A stretch of 64,000 nt of DNA, taken from the NCBI GenBank assembly GCA_019636615.1, contig JAHBXF010000001.1, positions 558,001 through 622,000 of the forward strand. The letters are read 5' to 3'. This DNA comes from Phycisphaeraceae bacterium (GTDB taxonomy: Bacteria > Planctomycetota > Phycisphaerae > Phycisphaerales > UBA1924). Positions 34,525-46,575 of the stretch are shown piece by piece. Both the position numbers and the translations under genes were made by a program. Each line of letters begins with the position of its first letter. Position 1 is the stretch's first letter. A model generated the notes under the pieces. The model was given only the letters and a program-made list of their open reading frames with translations. It did no database searches and was not told the origin of the DNA.

Positions 34525-34721
34525 GGCGTGGGCGGATGAGAAGGGCGTGATCGGGGCCGGGCCGGGCGAAATCCCGGGCTGGAAGGGGCCGCGCGGAGTG
34601 GCGCCGGGCCGCCGGGGCGTGACGCAGCCGCACTACACTTTGGCGTGGCGGGTTCGCGAGCGCGGGCCCGCCCGACAGACGCCCTCCACCCTCCGCCGCA
34701 CCGCCCGAGACAACCGAAGAC

Positions 34722-37706
34722 ATGCCCACGCTCAGCACCGCCTCGCCCGCGTCCGCCCTGAACAGCCAGCAGCAGGAACACCCGGCGTTGCGTCGCAGCG
34801 ATGCCTTTGAACACCGGCACATCGGCCCGAGCGAGGACGAGGTGCGGGAGATGCTGGGCGTGCTGGGGCTGAGGACGCTGGAAGAACTGACTCGGGAGAC
34901 GGTGCCGGGGGCGATCAGGCTCTCTCGCGGGTTGTCGCTGGCGGGGCTCGACCGGGCGCTGGGCGAGCACGAGGCCATCGAGCGGCTCTACGCGACGGTG
35001 AGCGAGAACAAGGTTCTTCGCTCGTACATCGGCATGGGGTATTGCGGCACGATCACGCCGCCGGTGATCCTGCGGAACATCATCGAGAACCCGGGGTGGT
35101 ACACGCAGTACACGCCGTACCAGGCCGAGATTTCACAGGGGCGGCTCGAAGCGCTGCTGAACTTTCAGACGATGGTGAGCGACCTGACCGCGCTGCCGCT
35201 GGCGGGCGCGAGCCTGCTGGACGAAGCCACGGCGGCGGCCGAGGCGATGAGCATGTGCCTTGGCATCCACGAGCACAAGCGGCTGACGTTCATCGCGGCG
35301 ACAGACTGCCACCCGCAGACGCTGGGCGTGGTGCGCACGCGCGCCGAGGGGCTGGGCATCAGGCTTGTCGAGGCCGATCCGGCGACGGCGGAGATCGGGC
35401 CCGACGTGTGCGGGGTGCTGGTGCAATACCCGACGACGGACGGGCGGATCGAGGACTACCGCGGGGTGGTGGAGCGGGCGCACGCGGCGGGCGCGCTGGT
35501 GGTCTTTGCGTGCGACCTGCTGGCGCTGACGCTGCTGACGCCGCCGGGCGAACTGGGCGCGGATATCGCCGTGGGGAGCGCGCAGCGGCTGGGCGTGCCG
35601 ATGGGGTTTGGCGGGCCGCACGCGGCGTTTATCTCGACGCGCGAGGAGTTTGTGCGGCGGATGCCGGGGCGGCTCATCGGCGTGTCGCGTGACAGCCGCG
35701 GCAAGCCCGCGCTGCGCATGGCGATTCAGACGCGCGAGCAGCACATCCGGCGTGAGAAGGCCACGAGCAATATCTGCACCGCGCAGGCGCTGCTGGCGAT
35801 CATGGCCGGGATGTACGCGGTCTACCACGGGCCCGAGGGGCTGCGGCGCATCGCCGACCGCGTGCTGCACCTCACGGCGGGGCTCGCGATGGCGCTCACG
35901 GGCCTGGAGCAGGACGTGCTGCCCGGCCTGCGGTTCGACACCCTGCGCGTGCGGCCCAAGGGGGCGAGCGCGGCACGGGTGATCGAGACGGCCGCCTCGG
36001 ACAAGTACCGCATGAACTTCCGCGACTTTGGCGACGGCACGGTGGGCATCACCCTTGATGAAACAGCCGACGCGGCGGCGGTCGGGCGCATCGTGGCGTG
36101 CTTTGCCGACGCGGCGGCGGCCGGTGTGCCGGCGGGGGCCGACACGCTGGCGACCATCACCGAGGCCCGCGCGAACCTGCCGGAGTGGGCGGCCCGCGTC
36201 AGCGCGTTCCTCACGCACCCGGTCTTCAACACGCACCACAGCGAGCACGAGATGCTGCGCTACATCTTCAAACTGCAGGGGCGGGACCTCTCCCTGGCGC
36301 ACAGCATGATCCCGCTGGGCTCGTGCACGATGAAACTCAACGCCACCAGCGAGATGCTGCCGGTGACGTGGCGGGCCGTTTCAAACCTGCACCCCTTCGC
36401 CCCGCGCGACCAGACGCTGGGGTACCTGCGCATCTTCCGCGACCTTGAGAACTGGCTGGCCGAGATCACGGGCTTTGCCGCGGTTTCGCTGCAGCCCAAC
36501 AGCGGTGCGGCGGGCGAATATGCCGGGCTGCTGGTCATCCGCGCGTACCACATCGCCCGGGGCGAGAAGCACCGCGACGTGTGCCTGATCCCGGAGAGCG
36601 CGCACGGCACCAACCCCGCCAGCGCGGTGTGCGCCGGGTTTGACGTGGTGGTGGTGAAGAACACCCCCTCGGGCGACATCGACATCAACGACCTGCGCGC
36701 CAAGGCCGATCTGCACCGCGAGCGGCTCGCCGCGCTGATGGTGACATACCCGAGCACCTACGGCGTGTTCGAGGAGAAGATCAGCGAGATCTGCGCGATC
36801 GTTCACGAGCGCGGCGGGCAGGTGTACATGGACGGGGCGAACATGAACGCCCAGGTGGGCCTGTGCCGCCCGGGCGACATCGGCGCGGACGTGTGCCACC
36901 TGAACCTTCACAAGACCTTCTGCATCCCGCACGGCGGGGGCGGGCCGGGGATGGGGCCCATCGGCGTGGCGGCGCACCTCGCGCCCTACCTGCCGGGGCA
37001 CCCGGTGACACCGCCGCCGACGCTGGCCGACCAGCAGGCGGGTGAGAAGTCGATCGGGCCGGTCTCGGCGGCGGCGTACGGCTCGCCGAGCATTCTGACG
37101 ATTCCCTGGATGTACATCGCGATGATGGGGGCCGCGGGGCTCACGCGCGCGACGCAGGTGGCGATCCTGAACGCGAACTACATGGCCGCGCGGCTTGAGG
37201 GGCACTACAACGTGCTCTACAAGGGCACGCAGGGGCGGTGTGCGCACGAGTTCATCATTGATGTGCGCCCGTTCGACAAGAGCGCGGGCATCAAGCCCGA
37301 CGACATCGCCAAACGGCTGATGGACTACGGCTTTCACGCGCCGACGATGTCGTGGCCCGTGCCCGGCACGCTCATGGTGGAGCCCACCGAGAGCGAGAGC
37401 AAGGCCGAGCTCGACCGGTTCTGCGAGGCGATGATCGCCATCCGCGAAGAGATCCGCGCCATCGAGGCGGGGCTCATCAGCAAGGCCGACAACCCGCTCA
37501 AGAACGCGCCGCACACGATGGACATGGTGTGCACCGATTCGTGGAGCCACCCCTACCCGCGCGAACAGGCGGCCTTCCCGCTGCCATGGGTGCGCGAGTG
37601 CAAGTTCTGGCCCAGCGTCGGGCGGGTGGACAACCCCTACGGCGACCGCAACCTGGTGTGCGTCTGCCCGCCGCTGAGCGACTACACCGACGGTGCGGCC
37701 GGCTGA
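34722..37706 (+). CDS. gcvP: Glycine dehydrogenase (decarboxylating), P-protein
   Basis: 994 aa, single-chain P-protein. Decarboxylates glycine with PLP and hands the aminomethyl group to the lipoyl H-protein. N-terminal half: [40 protein letters not shown]-terminal half: PLSCTMKLN-type [15 protein letters not shown] near 525, [14 protein letters not shown] near 625, and the PLP-lysine segment [20 protein letters not shown] near 725-745. Complete. No gcvT, gcvH or lpd in the window and no glycine riboswitch pattern seen in the 197-base leader. Lipoylation gene lipB is 5 kb away. Confidence 0.96.
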   Translation: MPTLSTASPASALNSQQQEHPALRRSDAFEHRHIGPSEDEVREMLGVLGLRTLEELTRETVPGAIRLSRGLSLAGLDRALGEHEAIERLYATVSENKVLRSYIGMGYCGTITPPVILRNIIENPGWYTQYTPYQAEISQGRLEALLNFQTMVSDLTALPLAGASLLDEATAAAEAMSMCLGIHEHKRLTFIAATDCHPQTLGVVRTRAEGLGIRLVEADPATAEIGPDVCGVLVQYPTTDGRIEDYRGVVERAHAAGALVVFACDLLALTLLTPPGELGADIAVGSAQRLGVPMGFGGPHAAFISTREEFVRRMPGRLIGVSRDSRGKPALRMAIQTREQHIRREKATSNICTAQALLAIMAGMYAVYHGPEGLRRIADRVLHLTAGLAMALTGLEQDVLPGLRFDTLRVRPKGASAARVIETAASDKYRMNFRDFGDGTVGITLDETADAAAVGRIVACFADAAAAGVPAGADTLATITEARANLPEWAARVSAFLTHPVFNTHHSEHEMLRYIFKLQGRDLSLAHSMIPLGSCTMKLNATSEMLPVTWRAVSNLHPFAPRDQTLGYLRIFRDLENWLAEITGFAAVSLQPNSGAAGEYAGLLVIRAYHIARGEKHRDVCLIPESAHGTNPASAVCAGFDVVVVKNTPSGDIDINDLRAKADLHRERLAALMVTYPSTYGVFEEKISEICAIVHERGGQVYMDGANMNAQVGLCRPGDIGADVCHLNLHKTFCIPHGGGGPGMGPIGVAAHLAPYLPGHPVTPPPTLADQQAGEKSIGPVSAAAYGSPSILTIPWMYIAMMGAAGLTRATQVAILNANYMAARLEGHYNVLYKGTQGRCAHEFIIDVRPFDKSAGIKPDDIAKRLMDYGFHAPTMSWPVPGTLMVEPTESESKAELDRFCEAMIAIREEIRAIEAGLISKADNPLKNAPHTMDMVCTDSWSHPYPREQAAFPLPWVRECKFWPSVGRVDNPYGDRNLVCVCPPLSDYTDGAAG

Positions 37707-37862
37707 CGACGGAGGAGAGCGCTGCACGAAGCCCGGGACGGCGCGTTCCTGCACGGGTGGCCGGGCTGCGCGGGCCTGGGTGCACGCCGGTGCGCGATTC
37801 AAGAGATCTGTGTGGTCTCTCTCGCGCGAGGTCGCGCGTGAGGCCCGCGGCAGGCGCCTTGG

Positions 37863-38282
37863 TCAATCGGCGCGCGGCGGGTTCGCGCGGGCATCGTGGC
37901 CGTGTGCGCGGTCATCGTCGGGCGAAGTGGCGGTGCGCTGCATGTCTTCCAGGCGCGCCAGGGTGTGTCGCCCGCGGCGGTCGGCCAGCCGCTCGATGAG
38001 CAGGTAGAGCCCGATGGCGCCCAGCGTCGTGAGCACGGCGGGCCAGACAGAGACGCCGCGGTATGTGCTGATGATGATCCACGCGGCCAGGCCCATGAAG
38101 CCGATCGCGGCGAGCATGTTGCCGACCATTCCCACCCACAACAGGCTCACCTCGCGCGCGATGAAGCGTTCGAGGGCTTGTCGCTGCGGGTCGTTCTGCG
38201 GGGGTGTGTGAGCGTGGGGCGTCGGGCTGGCGGAGCGGTCGGCCAGCGGCGTGAACCTGGGATCTGGAGGTGTGTCGGGCAC
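37863..38282 (-). CDS. Small two-helix membrane protein of unknown function
   Basis: 139 aa, GTG start with AGGAGG seven bases upstream. The N-terminus (1-40) is Pro-rich and unstructured; two membrane helices near 50-70 (VGMVGNMLAAIGFMGLAAWI) and 80-97 (VWPAVLTTLGAIGLYLLIE); the C-terminal tail is acidic and charged. Separated from atpD by a strong terminator, so transcribed on its own despite being the next gene downstream. Not recognisable as AtpC, AtpI or any other ATP synthase subunit. Confidence 0.75.
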   Translation of the reverse strand: MPDTPPDPRFTPLADRSASPTPHAHTPPQNDPQRQALERFIAREVSLLWVGMVGNMLAAIGFMGLAAWIIISTYRGVSVWPAVLTTLGAIGLYLLIERLADRRGRHTLARLEDMQRTATSPDDDRAHGHDARANPPRAD

Positions 38283-38350
38283 GGTGCGCCTCCTGCAAGC
38301 ACCCCGGGGAGCGCGGGGGGCTGGGCATCATACCGCGTCGGCGTGCGTCC

Positions 38351-38383
38351 AAAAACAAACACCCCCGCGGAAGGCCGCGGGGG
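38351..38383 (-). terminator. Rho-independent terminator after atpD
   Basis: On the minus strand stem CCCCCGCGG / CCGCGGGGG with loop CCTT, followed by TGTTTGTTTTT. It lies 37 bases after the atpD stop. Confidence 0.93.
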
Positions 38384-38419
38384 GTTGGGGTTGATGAACG
38401 TCGGGTGTGCGGGCTGAAA

Positions 38420-41233
<2,814 letters not shown>

Positions 41234-41277
41234 TCACGTGCAGATCCGACCGTCAGAGGCCGGAGAAAGGGCGACCG

Positions 41278-42879
41278 ATGACGATCAAACATCCGTATTA
41301 CCCGATCATCTACGTGCGGGGGTTCGCGGCGACGCGCGGCGAGATCGAAGAGACCACGGCCGACCCCTACATGGGCTTCAACCTGGGCGCGACGAAGATC
41401 CGTCAGAACCACAAGGGCGACATCGTGCGTTTCATCTTCGAGTCGCCCCTGCTGCGGCTGATGAAGGACGATGAGTACGAGGACTGCTACAAGAACGGCG
41501 ACTACCTGCCCAGCACCGAGCCCGCGTCGGCCAGGAGCGTGTGGATCTTCAGGTATTACGAGCGCGCCTCGCAGGACCTGGGCGACGGGCAGCGGCAGAC
41601 CATGCCCGAGATCGCGCAGGACCTGCGGCGGTTCATCCTGCGCGTGCGCGACAGCGTGTGCCAGGGGGACAAAGCCGAGGAGGCGAAGTTCCGCGTGTAC
41701 CTTGTCGCGCACTCGATGGGCGGGCTGGTGTGCCGCTGCTACCTGCAGAACCTGTGCGTGCACGGCACGGGTGATGCGACGTTGAACAAATCGCTGGAGT
41801 TGCCCGGCACGCCCGCGCCGTTCGCGCCCTCGGAGGAGATCCACCTTGTGGACAAGGTGTACACCTATGCCACGCCGCACAACGGCATCGACATCATGGG
41901 CATCAACGTCGCGGACCTGGGCGGGCTCGACCCCTTCCACGTTCGCAACTTCAACCGCGGGGCGATGCACGAGTACCTTCGCCTGCCCGGCACGCACCAG
42001 AGCGGCGACAGCGTGGACTCGCTCAACGGGGCCTTCCCGACGCACAAGTTCTTCAGCCTGGTGGGCACCAACTACGACGACTACACGGCTTTTTTCAGGC
42101 TATCGAAGAAGGGCACGGGGCCGATGAGCGACGGGCTGGTGATGATCCGCAACGCGGCGGTGAAGGGCTCGCCGCGGGCGTTTGTTCACCGCAGCCACAG
42201 CGGGCACTTCGGCATTGTGAACTCGGAGGAGGGGTATCAGAACCTGCGGCGGTTCCTCTTCGGCGATGTTCGCGTCGAGGCGACCTTGGTGGGCGAAGAG
42301 GTGCTGCTGCCTCACAAGGTGCAGCAGAAGAAGGACGAGGGCAAGCAGGTGCGAGCCTCGTACCACATCGAGACCACGGCCCGCGTGCGCGGGGGCGTGT
42401 ATTACCTGCACGAGCGCAAGGCCGAGCACGCCTCGGCCATTCTCGCGGAGTATGACGAACTGGTGAAGGCGCACCACCCGCAGTATCTCTTCAGCGGGTA
42501 TCTGATGAAGAGCGCCAAGACCAGAGAGTCTTCCGACACGGCGCTGGCCTTCGCCGTGCGTGTGAGCATCCGCGTGCCCATGTACGAGGTTGACCGCCGC
42601 TTCTGGCTTGACGAGCACTTCGAGGGCGGGTTTGTCTTTGACGAGACGATCACCTTCCACGTGCGCACCGCCGGGGACAAAACGACGGTGCGGTATGGGC
42701 TTGCCTCTGAGCGGGGCGTGGGCGAAGCGACCAAACTCGCCGACCTGACCCCGCTGGCGGGTGGGGGTGTGCGGCTTGAGGTGCCGCTGGGCTTTGCCAA
42801 GGGTGCCGCGCACCCGCCGAGGCCGGGCTTCCGCGGCGTGCTGCGGCTGGATGCTTCGCCCTGGAACCAAGCGACGTGA
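41278..42879 (+). CDS. Lipase-like alpha/beta hydrolase with extra C-terminal domain
   Basis: 533 aa from the ATG at 41278 (GGAGAAAGG upstream). The N-terminus PYYPIIYVRGFAAT is the strand and oxyanion loop of lipases. The nucleophile motif is VAHSMGGLVCR (Ser near 145). SDGLVMIRNA (Asp near 284) and HRSHSGHFGIV (His near 308) would complete the triad. Residues about 345-533 form a second beta-rich domain with no family I recognise. No signal peptide. Substrate unknown; the fold suits an esterase or lipase acting on long-chain or intracellular substrates. Confidence 0.8.
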   Translation: MTIKHPYYPIIYVRGFAATRGEIEETTADPYMGFNLGATKIRQNHKGDIVRFIFESPLLRLMKDDEYEDCYKNGDYLPSTEPASARSVWIFRYYERASQDLGDGQRQTMPEIAQDLRRFILRVRDSVCQGDKAEEAKFRVYLVAHSMGGLVCRCYLQNLCVHGTGDATLNKSLELPGTPAPFAPSEEIHLVDKVYTYATPHNGIDIMGINVADLGGLDPFHVRNFNRGAMHEYLRLPGTHQSGDSVDSLNGAFPTHKFFSLVGTNYDDYTAFFRLSKKGTGPMSDGLVMIRNAAVKGSPRAFVHRSHSGHFGIVNSEEGYQNLRRFLFGDVRVEATLVGEEVLLPHKVQQKKDEGKQVRASYHIETTARVRGGVYYLHERKAEHASAILAEYDELVKAHHPQYLFSGYLMKSAKTRESSDTALAFAVRVSIRVPMYEVDRRFWLDEHFEGGFVFDETITFHVRTAGDKTTVRYGLASERGVGEATKLADLTPLAGGGVRLEVPLGFAKGAAHPPRPGFRGVLRLDASPWNQAT

Positions 42880-42968
42880 CGAAGGGGCGAGCCCGTGGGC
42901 AAGTGGGCCCGCGTGGAAGTGAGCCCGTGAGGAAGAGAGGCAGCGGGATGAAAACTCCCGACCGTCGC

Positions 42969-42974
42969 TACCCT
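42969..42974 (+). promoter_or_regulatory. Candidate -10 box (TACCCT) of lipB
   Basis: TACCCT ends 13 bases before the ATG at 42988; no Shine-Dalgarno sequence between. A weaker member of the near-leaderless pattern. Confidence 0.35.
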
Positions 42975-42987
42975 CACGTCGAGCACA

Positions 42988-43812
42988 ATGCCGCCAGCCG
43001 CCGCCGAAGTAGTTTTTCCCGCCGCGCCACGAGCGATCAACCTCGGGCGGATGGAGTACGAGCGGGCGTACGCCGAGCAAGAGTTGTGGGTGGCGCGGAT
43101 CATCGAAGACCGCGCGCGCGCGGCACGCGAGCACGGCTGCGGTGTGCTGCTGCTTGTGGAGCACCCGCCGGTGATCACGGTATCGCGGCGTGCGGGCGCG
43201 GGGGCGCACTTGCTCGCTTCGCCGGCGGCGCTGGCCGCGGCGGGGGTCGAGGTGCGCGAGACAGACCGCGGCGGGGATATCACATACCACGGGCCCGGGC
43301 AGCAGGTGGTGTATCCGATCCTGGATCTGAACCTGCTGAATCTCGGGCTGCACGAGTACATGCGCACGCTGGAGCAGGCGGTGATCGACACGCTGGCCGG
43401 CTACGGGGTGGTGGGCGAGCGCGACCCGGGCGCAACGGGCGTGTGGGTAGGCGGGGAAAAGATCTGCGCGATGGGCGTGCGGGTGCGGCGATGGGTATCC
43501 ATGCACGGGCTGGCGCTCAACGTGACCACGGATCTAAGCCACTTTGGGTTCATCGTGCCCTGCGGGCTGGTGGGCCGGGGTGTGACGAGCCTGCGCACCA
43601 TCCTTGCCGATGGGTGCCCCGCGCTGGACGATGTTGGCCAGAGCCTGACGGCGAACCTCGCGCGGCTCGTTGTTCAGGCGGGTGCACGCGCGTCGGAGAT
43701 GCGCCGCGCCGCGGCGGTTTTGCCGCCCGCCCTACCACGGCGTGAGGGTGATTCAGTGGCCGCCGCTGGAGATGCTCAGGCCCACGATGCCCGCGATGAT
43801 GAGGCCCAGTGA
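42988..43812 (+). CDS. lipB: Lipoyl(octanoyl) transferase LipB
   Basis: 274 aa. Transfers octanoyl from ACP to a lysine of lipoyl domains, the first step of protein lipoylation (for example of GcvH and 2-oxo acid dehydrogenases). Motifs: LLLVEHPPVITVSRR near 50, RGGDITYHGPGQQVVYP near 93, catalytic Lys in GGEKICAMGVRV near 157, HGLALNV near 174, and catalytic Cys in FIVPCGL near 191. The last about 50 residues are low-complexity and overlap the convergent SMR gene by 60 bases. lipA is not in the window. Confidence 0.95.
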   Translation: MPPAAAEVVFPAAPRAINLGRMEYERAYAEQELWVARIIEDRARAAREHGCGVLLLVEHPPVITVSRRAGAGAHLLASPAALAAAGVEVRETDRGGDITYHGPGQQVVYPILDLNLLNLGLHEYMRTLEQAVIDTLAGYGVVGERDPGATGVWVGGEKICAMGVRVRRWVSMHGLALNVTTDLSHFGFIVPCGLVGRGVTSLRTILADGCPALDDVGQSLTANLARLVVQAGARASEMRRAAAVLPPALPRREGDSVAAAGDAQAHDARDDEAQ

Positions 43813-44076
43813 GGCCAGTTTCAGCGGGCTGATGGCTTCTTTGAAGTAGAAGATGCCCACCACGGCGATGATGCCCACGCCCGCGCCGGCCCAGATGGCG
43901 TAGGCCAGGCCGACATCCATCTTCTTCGTGGCCTGCGAGAGAAAGACCACGCTGAGCAGGTACATGACGACCGTGGCGGCGGTGGGCCACGGGCGGGTGA
44001 GGCCGTGCGAGAGTTTCATCGCCACCGCCCAGCCAACCTCGAAAGCGATTGCCAGGATCAGCCACAGGTAGATCAT
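43753..44076 (-). CDS. Small multidrug resistance (SMR) family transporter
   Basis: 107 aa, four membrane helices. The conserved membrane Glu is at residue 13 (AIAFEVGWA). Other family marks: AYAIWAGAGVGIIAVVG near 60 and FKEAISPLKLASLGLIIAG near 80. SMR proteins are proton-coupled dimers exporting cations, or guanidinium in the Gdx/SugE group; K rather than A/G near the central motif leaves the subgroup open. A TACGCT box ends six bases before the ATG and there is no ribosome binding site. Its 3' end overlaps lipB by 60 bases, convergently. Confidence 0.93.
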   Translation of the reverse strand: MIYLWLILAIAFEVGWAVAMKLSHGLTRPWPTAATVVMYLLSVVFLSQATKKMDVGLAYAIWAGAGVGIIAVVGIFYFKEAISPLKLASLGLIIAGIVGLSISSGGH

Positions 44077-44082
44077 GCGGTG

Positions 44083-44088
44083 AGCGTA
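44083..44088 (-). promoter_or_regulatory. Candidate -10 box (TACGCT) of SMR gene, near-leaderless
   Basis: On the minus strand TACGCT ends six bases before the ATG at 44076; no Shine-Dalgarno sequence. Confidence 0.42.
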
Positions 44089-44192
44089 CTCCGCGGCGTG
44101 GAGGGCCGGGGGGGGGTGCGGGCGTTCCTATGCTGCCGGCGCGCGGCGCGGGGCCTGTGTGAAGGACGCACGCGCCCCCGGAGCCTCGACGC

Positions 44193-45620
44193 ATGATCGC
44201 ACACCTGGGCGTGGTTGTTTCGCGGCTCTTCGGGCGGTTCATGCCCGACCCCTTTGTGATCGCGGTGCTTCTCACGGCCGTCACGGCCGCGCTGGCGGTG
44301 GGGCTGGGCGACTTTCCGCGCGGCGGGGGCGAGGGTGTCGGGGCGCGCTGTCTGGCGCTGCTCGACGCGTGGCGGGGGGGCGATGGGCTGTGGCGGTTCC
44401 TGGCCTTCTCGATGGAGATGTGCCTGATTCTCATCACGGGTCACGCGCTGGCGGCCAGCGGGCCGGTGAGGGTGCTGCTCTCGCGTCTGGCATCGCTGGC
44501 GCGGGGCACGGCGGGCGGGGCCTGGATGGTGTGCAGCGGCGCGTGCCTGGCCTCGCTCATCAACTGGGGCCTTGGGCTTGTGGTCGGCGCGATTCTGGCG
44601 CGCGAAGTCGGGCTGGCGCTGCGCCGAAGGGGCGTAGCGGCGCACTACCCGCTGCTGGTCGCCGCGGGGTTTGCGGGGTTCATGGTGTGGCACGGCGGGC
44701 TCTCGGGTTCGGCGCCGCTTTCCATGACCTCGGCGGCGGGCGCGGCGCGGGTGCTGCCGGCACAGACGCTGGCATCGCTGAGCGCCCGGGGGCACGGCGA
44801 CGGGCTGCCGTTGGATCAGACCGTGTTCGCGGGGTTCAACCTTGTCGCCACGCTGGGGCTGGTGGTGATCATTCCGCTGGCGGCGTGTGTGCTCGCGCCG
44901 CGACGCCGCGAAGACGTGATCACGATCGACGAGGCGGCCCCCGGGCTGACCGAAGGTGAATCAACGGCCGGGGCGCGGGCCGAGGCCGGTGCCCCAACGC
45001 CGGCGCAGCGGCTTGACCGGGGCGTTGCGGTGGCGGTCGCGCTCTCGCTGCTGTTGGCGGCGGGAGTATGGCGGCAGATCGAAGCGCGGGGTGTTGTCGG
45101 CCTTGGGCTGGGCGAGATCAACGCGGCGATGATGGCGCTGGGGCTGCTGCTGCACGGTTCGGCGCGGGCGTATTTGAGCGCGGTGGACGAGGCGGCGCGC
45201 GGGTGCGGGGGGATCATCGTGCAGTTCCCGCTCTACGGGGGCATCCTGGCGATGATGAGCGTCAGCGGGCTCGACAGGATGATCGCCCAGGGGCTCATCG
45301 AGCACGCCTCGGCCCGCACGCTGCCGTTCATCGTGTTCGTGCTGGCGGGCGTGCTCAACATGTTCATTCCCAGCGGGGGCGGGCAGTGGGCGGTGCAGGG
45401 GCCCATCGCGCTGGAGGCGGGCGAACGGCTGGGCGTTGACCCGGGCCTGATGGTGATGTCGGTGGCGTACGGCGATCAACTCACCAACATGCTTCAGCCA
45501 TTCTGGGCGCTTCCGCTGCTGGTGATCACGCGGATCAGGGCGCGCGACATCGTGGGCTATACGGCGATGCTCATGCTGGTGGCCGGGGCGTGGCTCACGG
45601 CCGTGCTGCTGCTGGCGTGA
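44193..45620 (+). CDS. AtoE-family short-chain fatty acid transporter
   Basis: 475 aa with about ten to twelve membrane helices. The family signatures INWGLGLVVGAILAREVG near 125 and FIPSGGGQWAVQGPIALEAG near 390 are present, as is FMVWHGGLSGSAPLSMT near 165. AtoE and its relatives import short-chain fatty acids such as acetoacetate or butyrate; the substrate here is inferred from family only. It ends 14 bases before the convergent histidine kinase gene. No CoA-transferase or other fatty-acid genes are adjacent. Confidence 0.88.
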   Translation: MIAHLGVVVSRLFGRFMPDPFVIAVLLTAVTAALAVGLGDFPRGGGEGVGARCLALLDAWRGGDGLWRFLAFSMEMCLILITGHALAASGPVRVLLSRLASLARGTAGGAWMVCSGACLASLINWGLGLVVGAILAREVGLALRRRGVAAHYPLLVAAGFAGFMVWHGGLSGSAPLSMTSAAGAARVLPAQTLASLSARGHGDGLPLDQTVFAGFNLVATLGLVVIIPLAACVLAPRRREDVITIDEAAPGLTEGESTAGARAEAGAPTPAQRLDRGVAVAVALSLLLAAGVWRQIEARGVVGLGLGEINAAMMALGLLLHGSARAYLSAVDEAARGCGGIIVQFPLYGGILAMMSVSGLDRMIAQGLIEHASARTLPFIVFVLAGVLNMFIPSGGGQWAVQGPIALEAGERLGVDPGLMVMSVAYGDQLTNMLQPFWALPLLVITRIRARDIVGYTAMLMLVAGAWLTAVLLLA

Positions 45621-45633
45621 CGGCGCTGCGCCA

Positions 45634-46506
45634 TCAGGCGGCGGGCGTCGGGAAGGAGATGGCGAAGTCTGTTCCCTGCCCCGGCTGCGTCACCACATCG
45701 ATGCGGCCCTGGTGGGCCTCGATGATGCGCCGCGTGGTGGGCAGGCCCAGCCCGGTGCCGCCCGCCTTGGTGGTGAAATAGGGCGTGAAGAGGCGGGGCA
45801 GCACATCGGCGGGGATGCCCGGGCCGGTGTCGATCACGTGCAGCCGGACACCCGCCTCGCCCGAGCGGTCTTTGTAGCGTTCGGTACGCAGGATGAGTTC
45901 GCGGGGCGATGGCGCGCGTTCGTTGCCGGCCGGGGCGCTCATGGCCTGCACCGCGTTGAGCATGAGGTTGAGCAGGGCCTGCTTGATGAGGGGCCCGTCG
46001 AGGGAGAGCGTGAGAGACTCGTGCGAGGGCTGGGTGCGCAGGCGCACGCCCTGGCGCTGCGCCTGGGGGAGGAAGAAGTCGGAGAGTTCTTCGACGAGTT
46101 GGTTGAGGTCGGTGGGTGAAGGATCGAGGCGCAGTTCGCCGGCGTAGGTGAGGAAGTCGGTGAGGATGCCGCGCAGACGCTCGACCTCGCGGCGCAGCGA
46201 TCCGACGCGCCGCAGCAGGCGCTGGCGCATCTCGGGCTCGGCGGGGCGGTCTTGCGGGAGTTCGTCGATGCCCTCGGCCAGGAGTTGCGCGTTGAGGCCG
46301 ATGGTGGAGAGGGGGTTCTTGATCTCGTGGGCCAGACCGCCGGTCATGGCGCCGATCTCGGCCAGACGCTCGGCCCCGCGCGCCCTTCGTTCGGCGGCGC
46401 GCACGCGTTCGAGCGACCGGCGGATGCGCCAGCGCGCGCCGGCGGCCATCGCGCCCGCGCCCAGCGCGGCACCGGCGAGTGCCCAGAAAATGAGCGCGGG
46501 TTCCAC
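45634..46506 (-). CDS. Membrane-bound sensor histidine kinase
   Basis: 290 aa, GTG start. One N-terminal membrane helix (about 5-24) and no periplasmic sensor. H-box AHEIKNPLSTIG with His at 60; HATPase domain with N box LLNLMLNAVQAM near 165, G1 DTGPGIPADVLPRLF near 220 and FTTKAGGTGLGLPTTRRIIE near 240. The layout is that of NtrB/ZraS-type kinases for sigma-54 systems. No response regulator is next to it, so its partner is elsewhere. A TACTCT box ends seven bases before the GTG. Confidence 0.93.
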   Translation of the reverse strand: MEPALIFWALAGAALGAGAMAAGARWRIRRSLERVRAAERRARGAERLAEIGAMTGGLAHEIKNPLSTIGLNAQLLAEGIDELPQDRPAEPEMRQRLLRRVGSLRREVERLRGILTDFLTYAGELRLDPSPTDLNQLVEELSDFFLPQAQRQGVRLRTQPSHESLTLSLDGPLIKQALLNLMLNAVQAMSAPAGNERAPSPRELILRTERYKDRSGEAGVRLHVIDTGPGIPADVLPRLFTPYFTTKAGGTGLGLPTTRRIIEAHQGRIDVVTQPGQGTDFAISFPTPAA

Positions 46507-46513
46507 GGTGGCA

Positions 46514-46519
46514 AGAGTA
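46514..46519 (-). promoter_or_regulatory. Candidate -10 box (TACTCT) of histidine kinase gene, near-leaderless
   Basis: On the minus strand TACTCT ends seven bases before the GTG start; no Shine-Dalgarno sequence. Confidence 0.42.
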
Positions 46520-46575
46520 AACGGGCTGGCGGGCCGGCGGGAAGGGGCCGCGGCACGAAGGGGGCAGGGGCCCGG

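Noticed and set aside
34525..34721. Possible glycine riboswitch before gcvP
   Set aside because: The expected conserved core of a glycine aptamer is not seen in this 197-base GC-rich leader.
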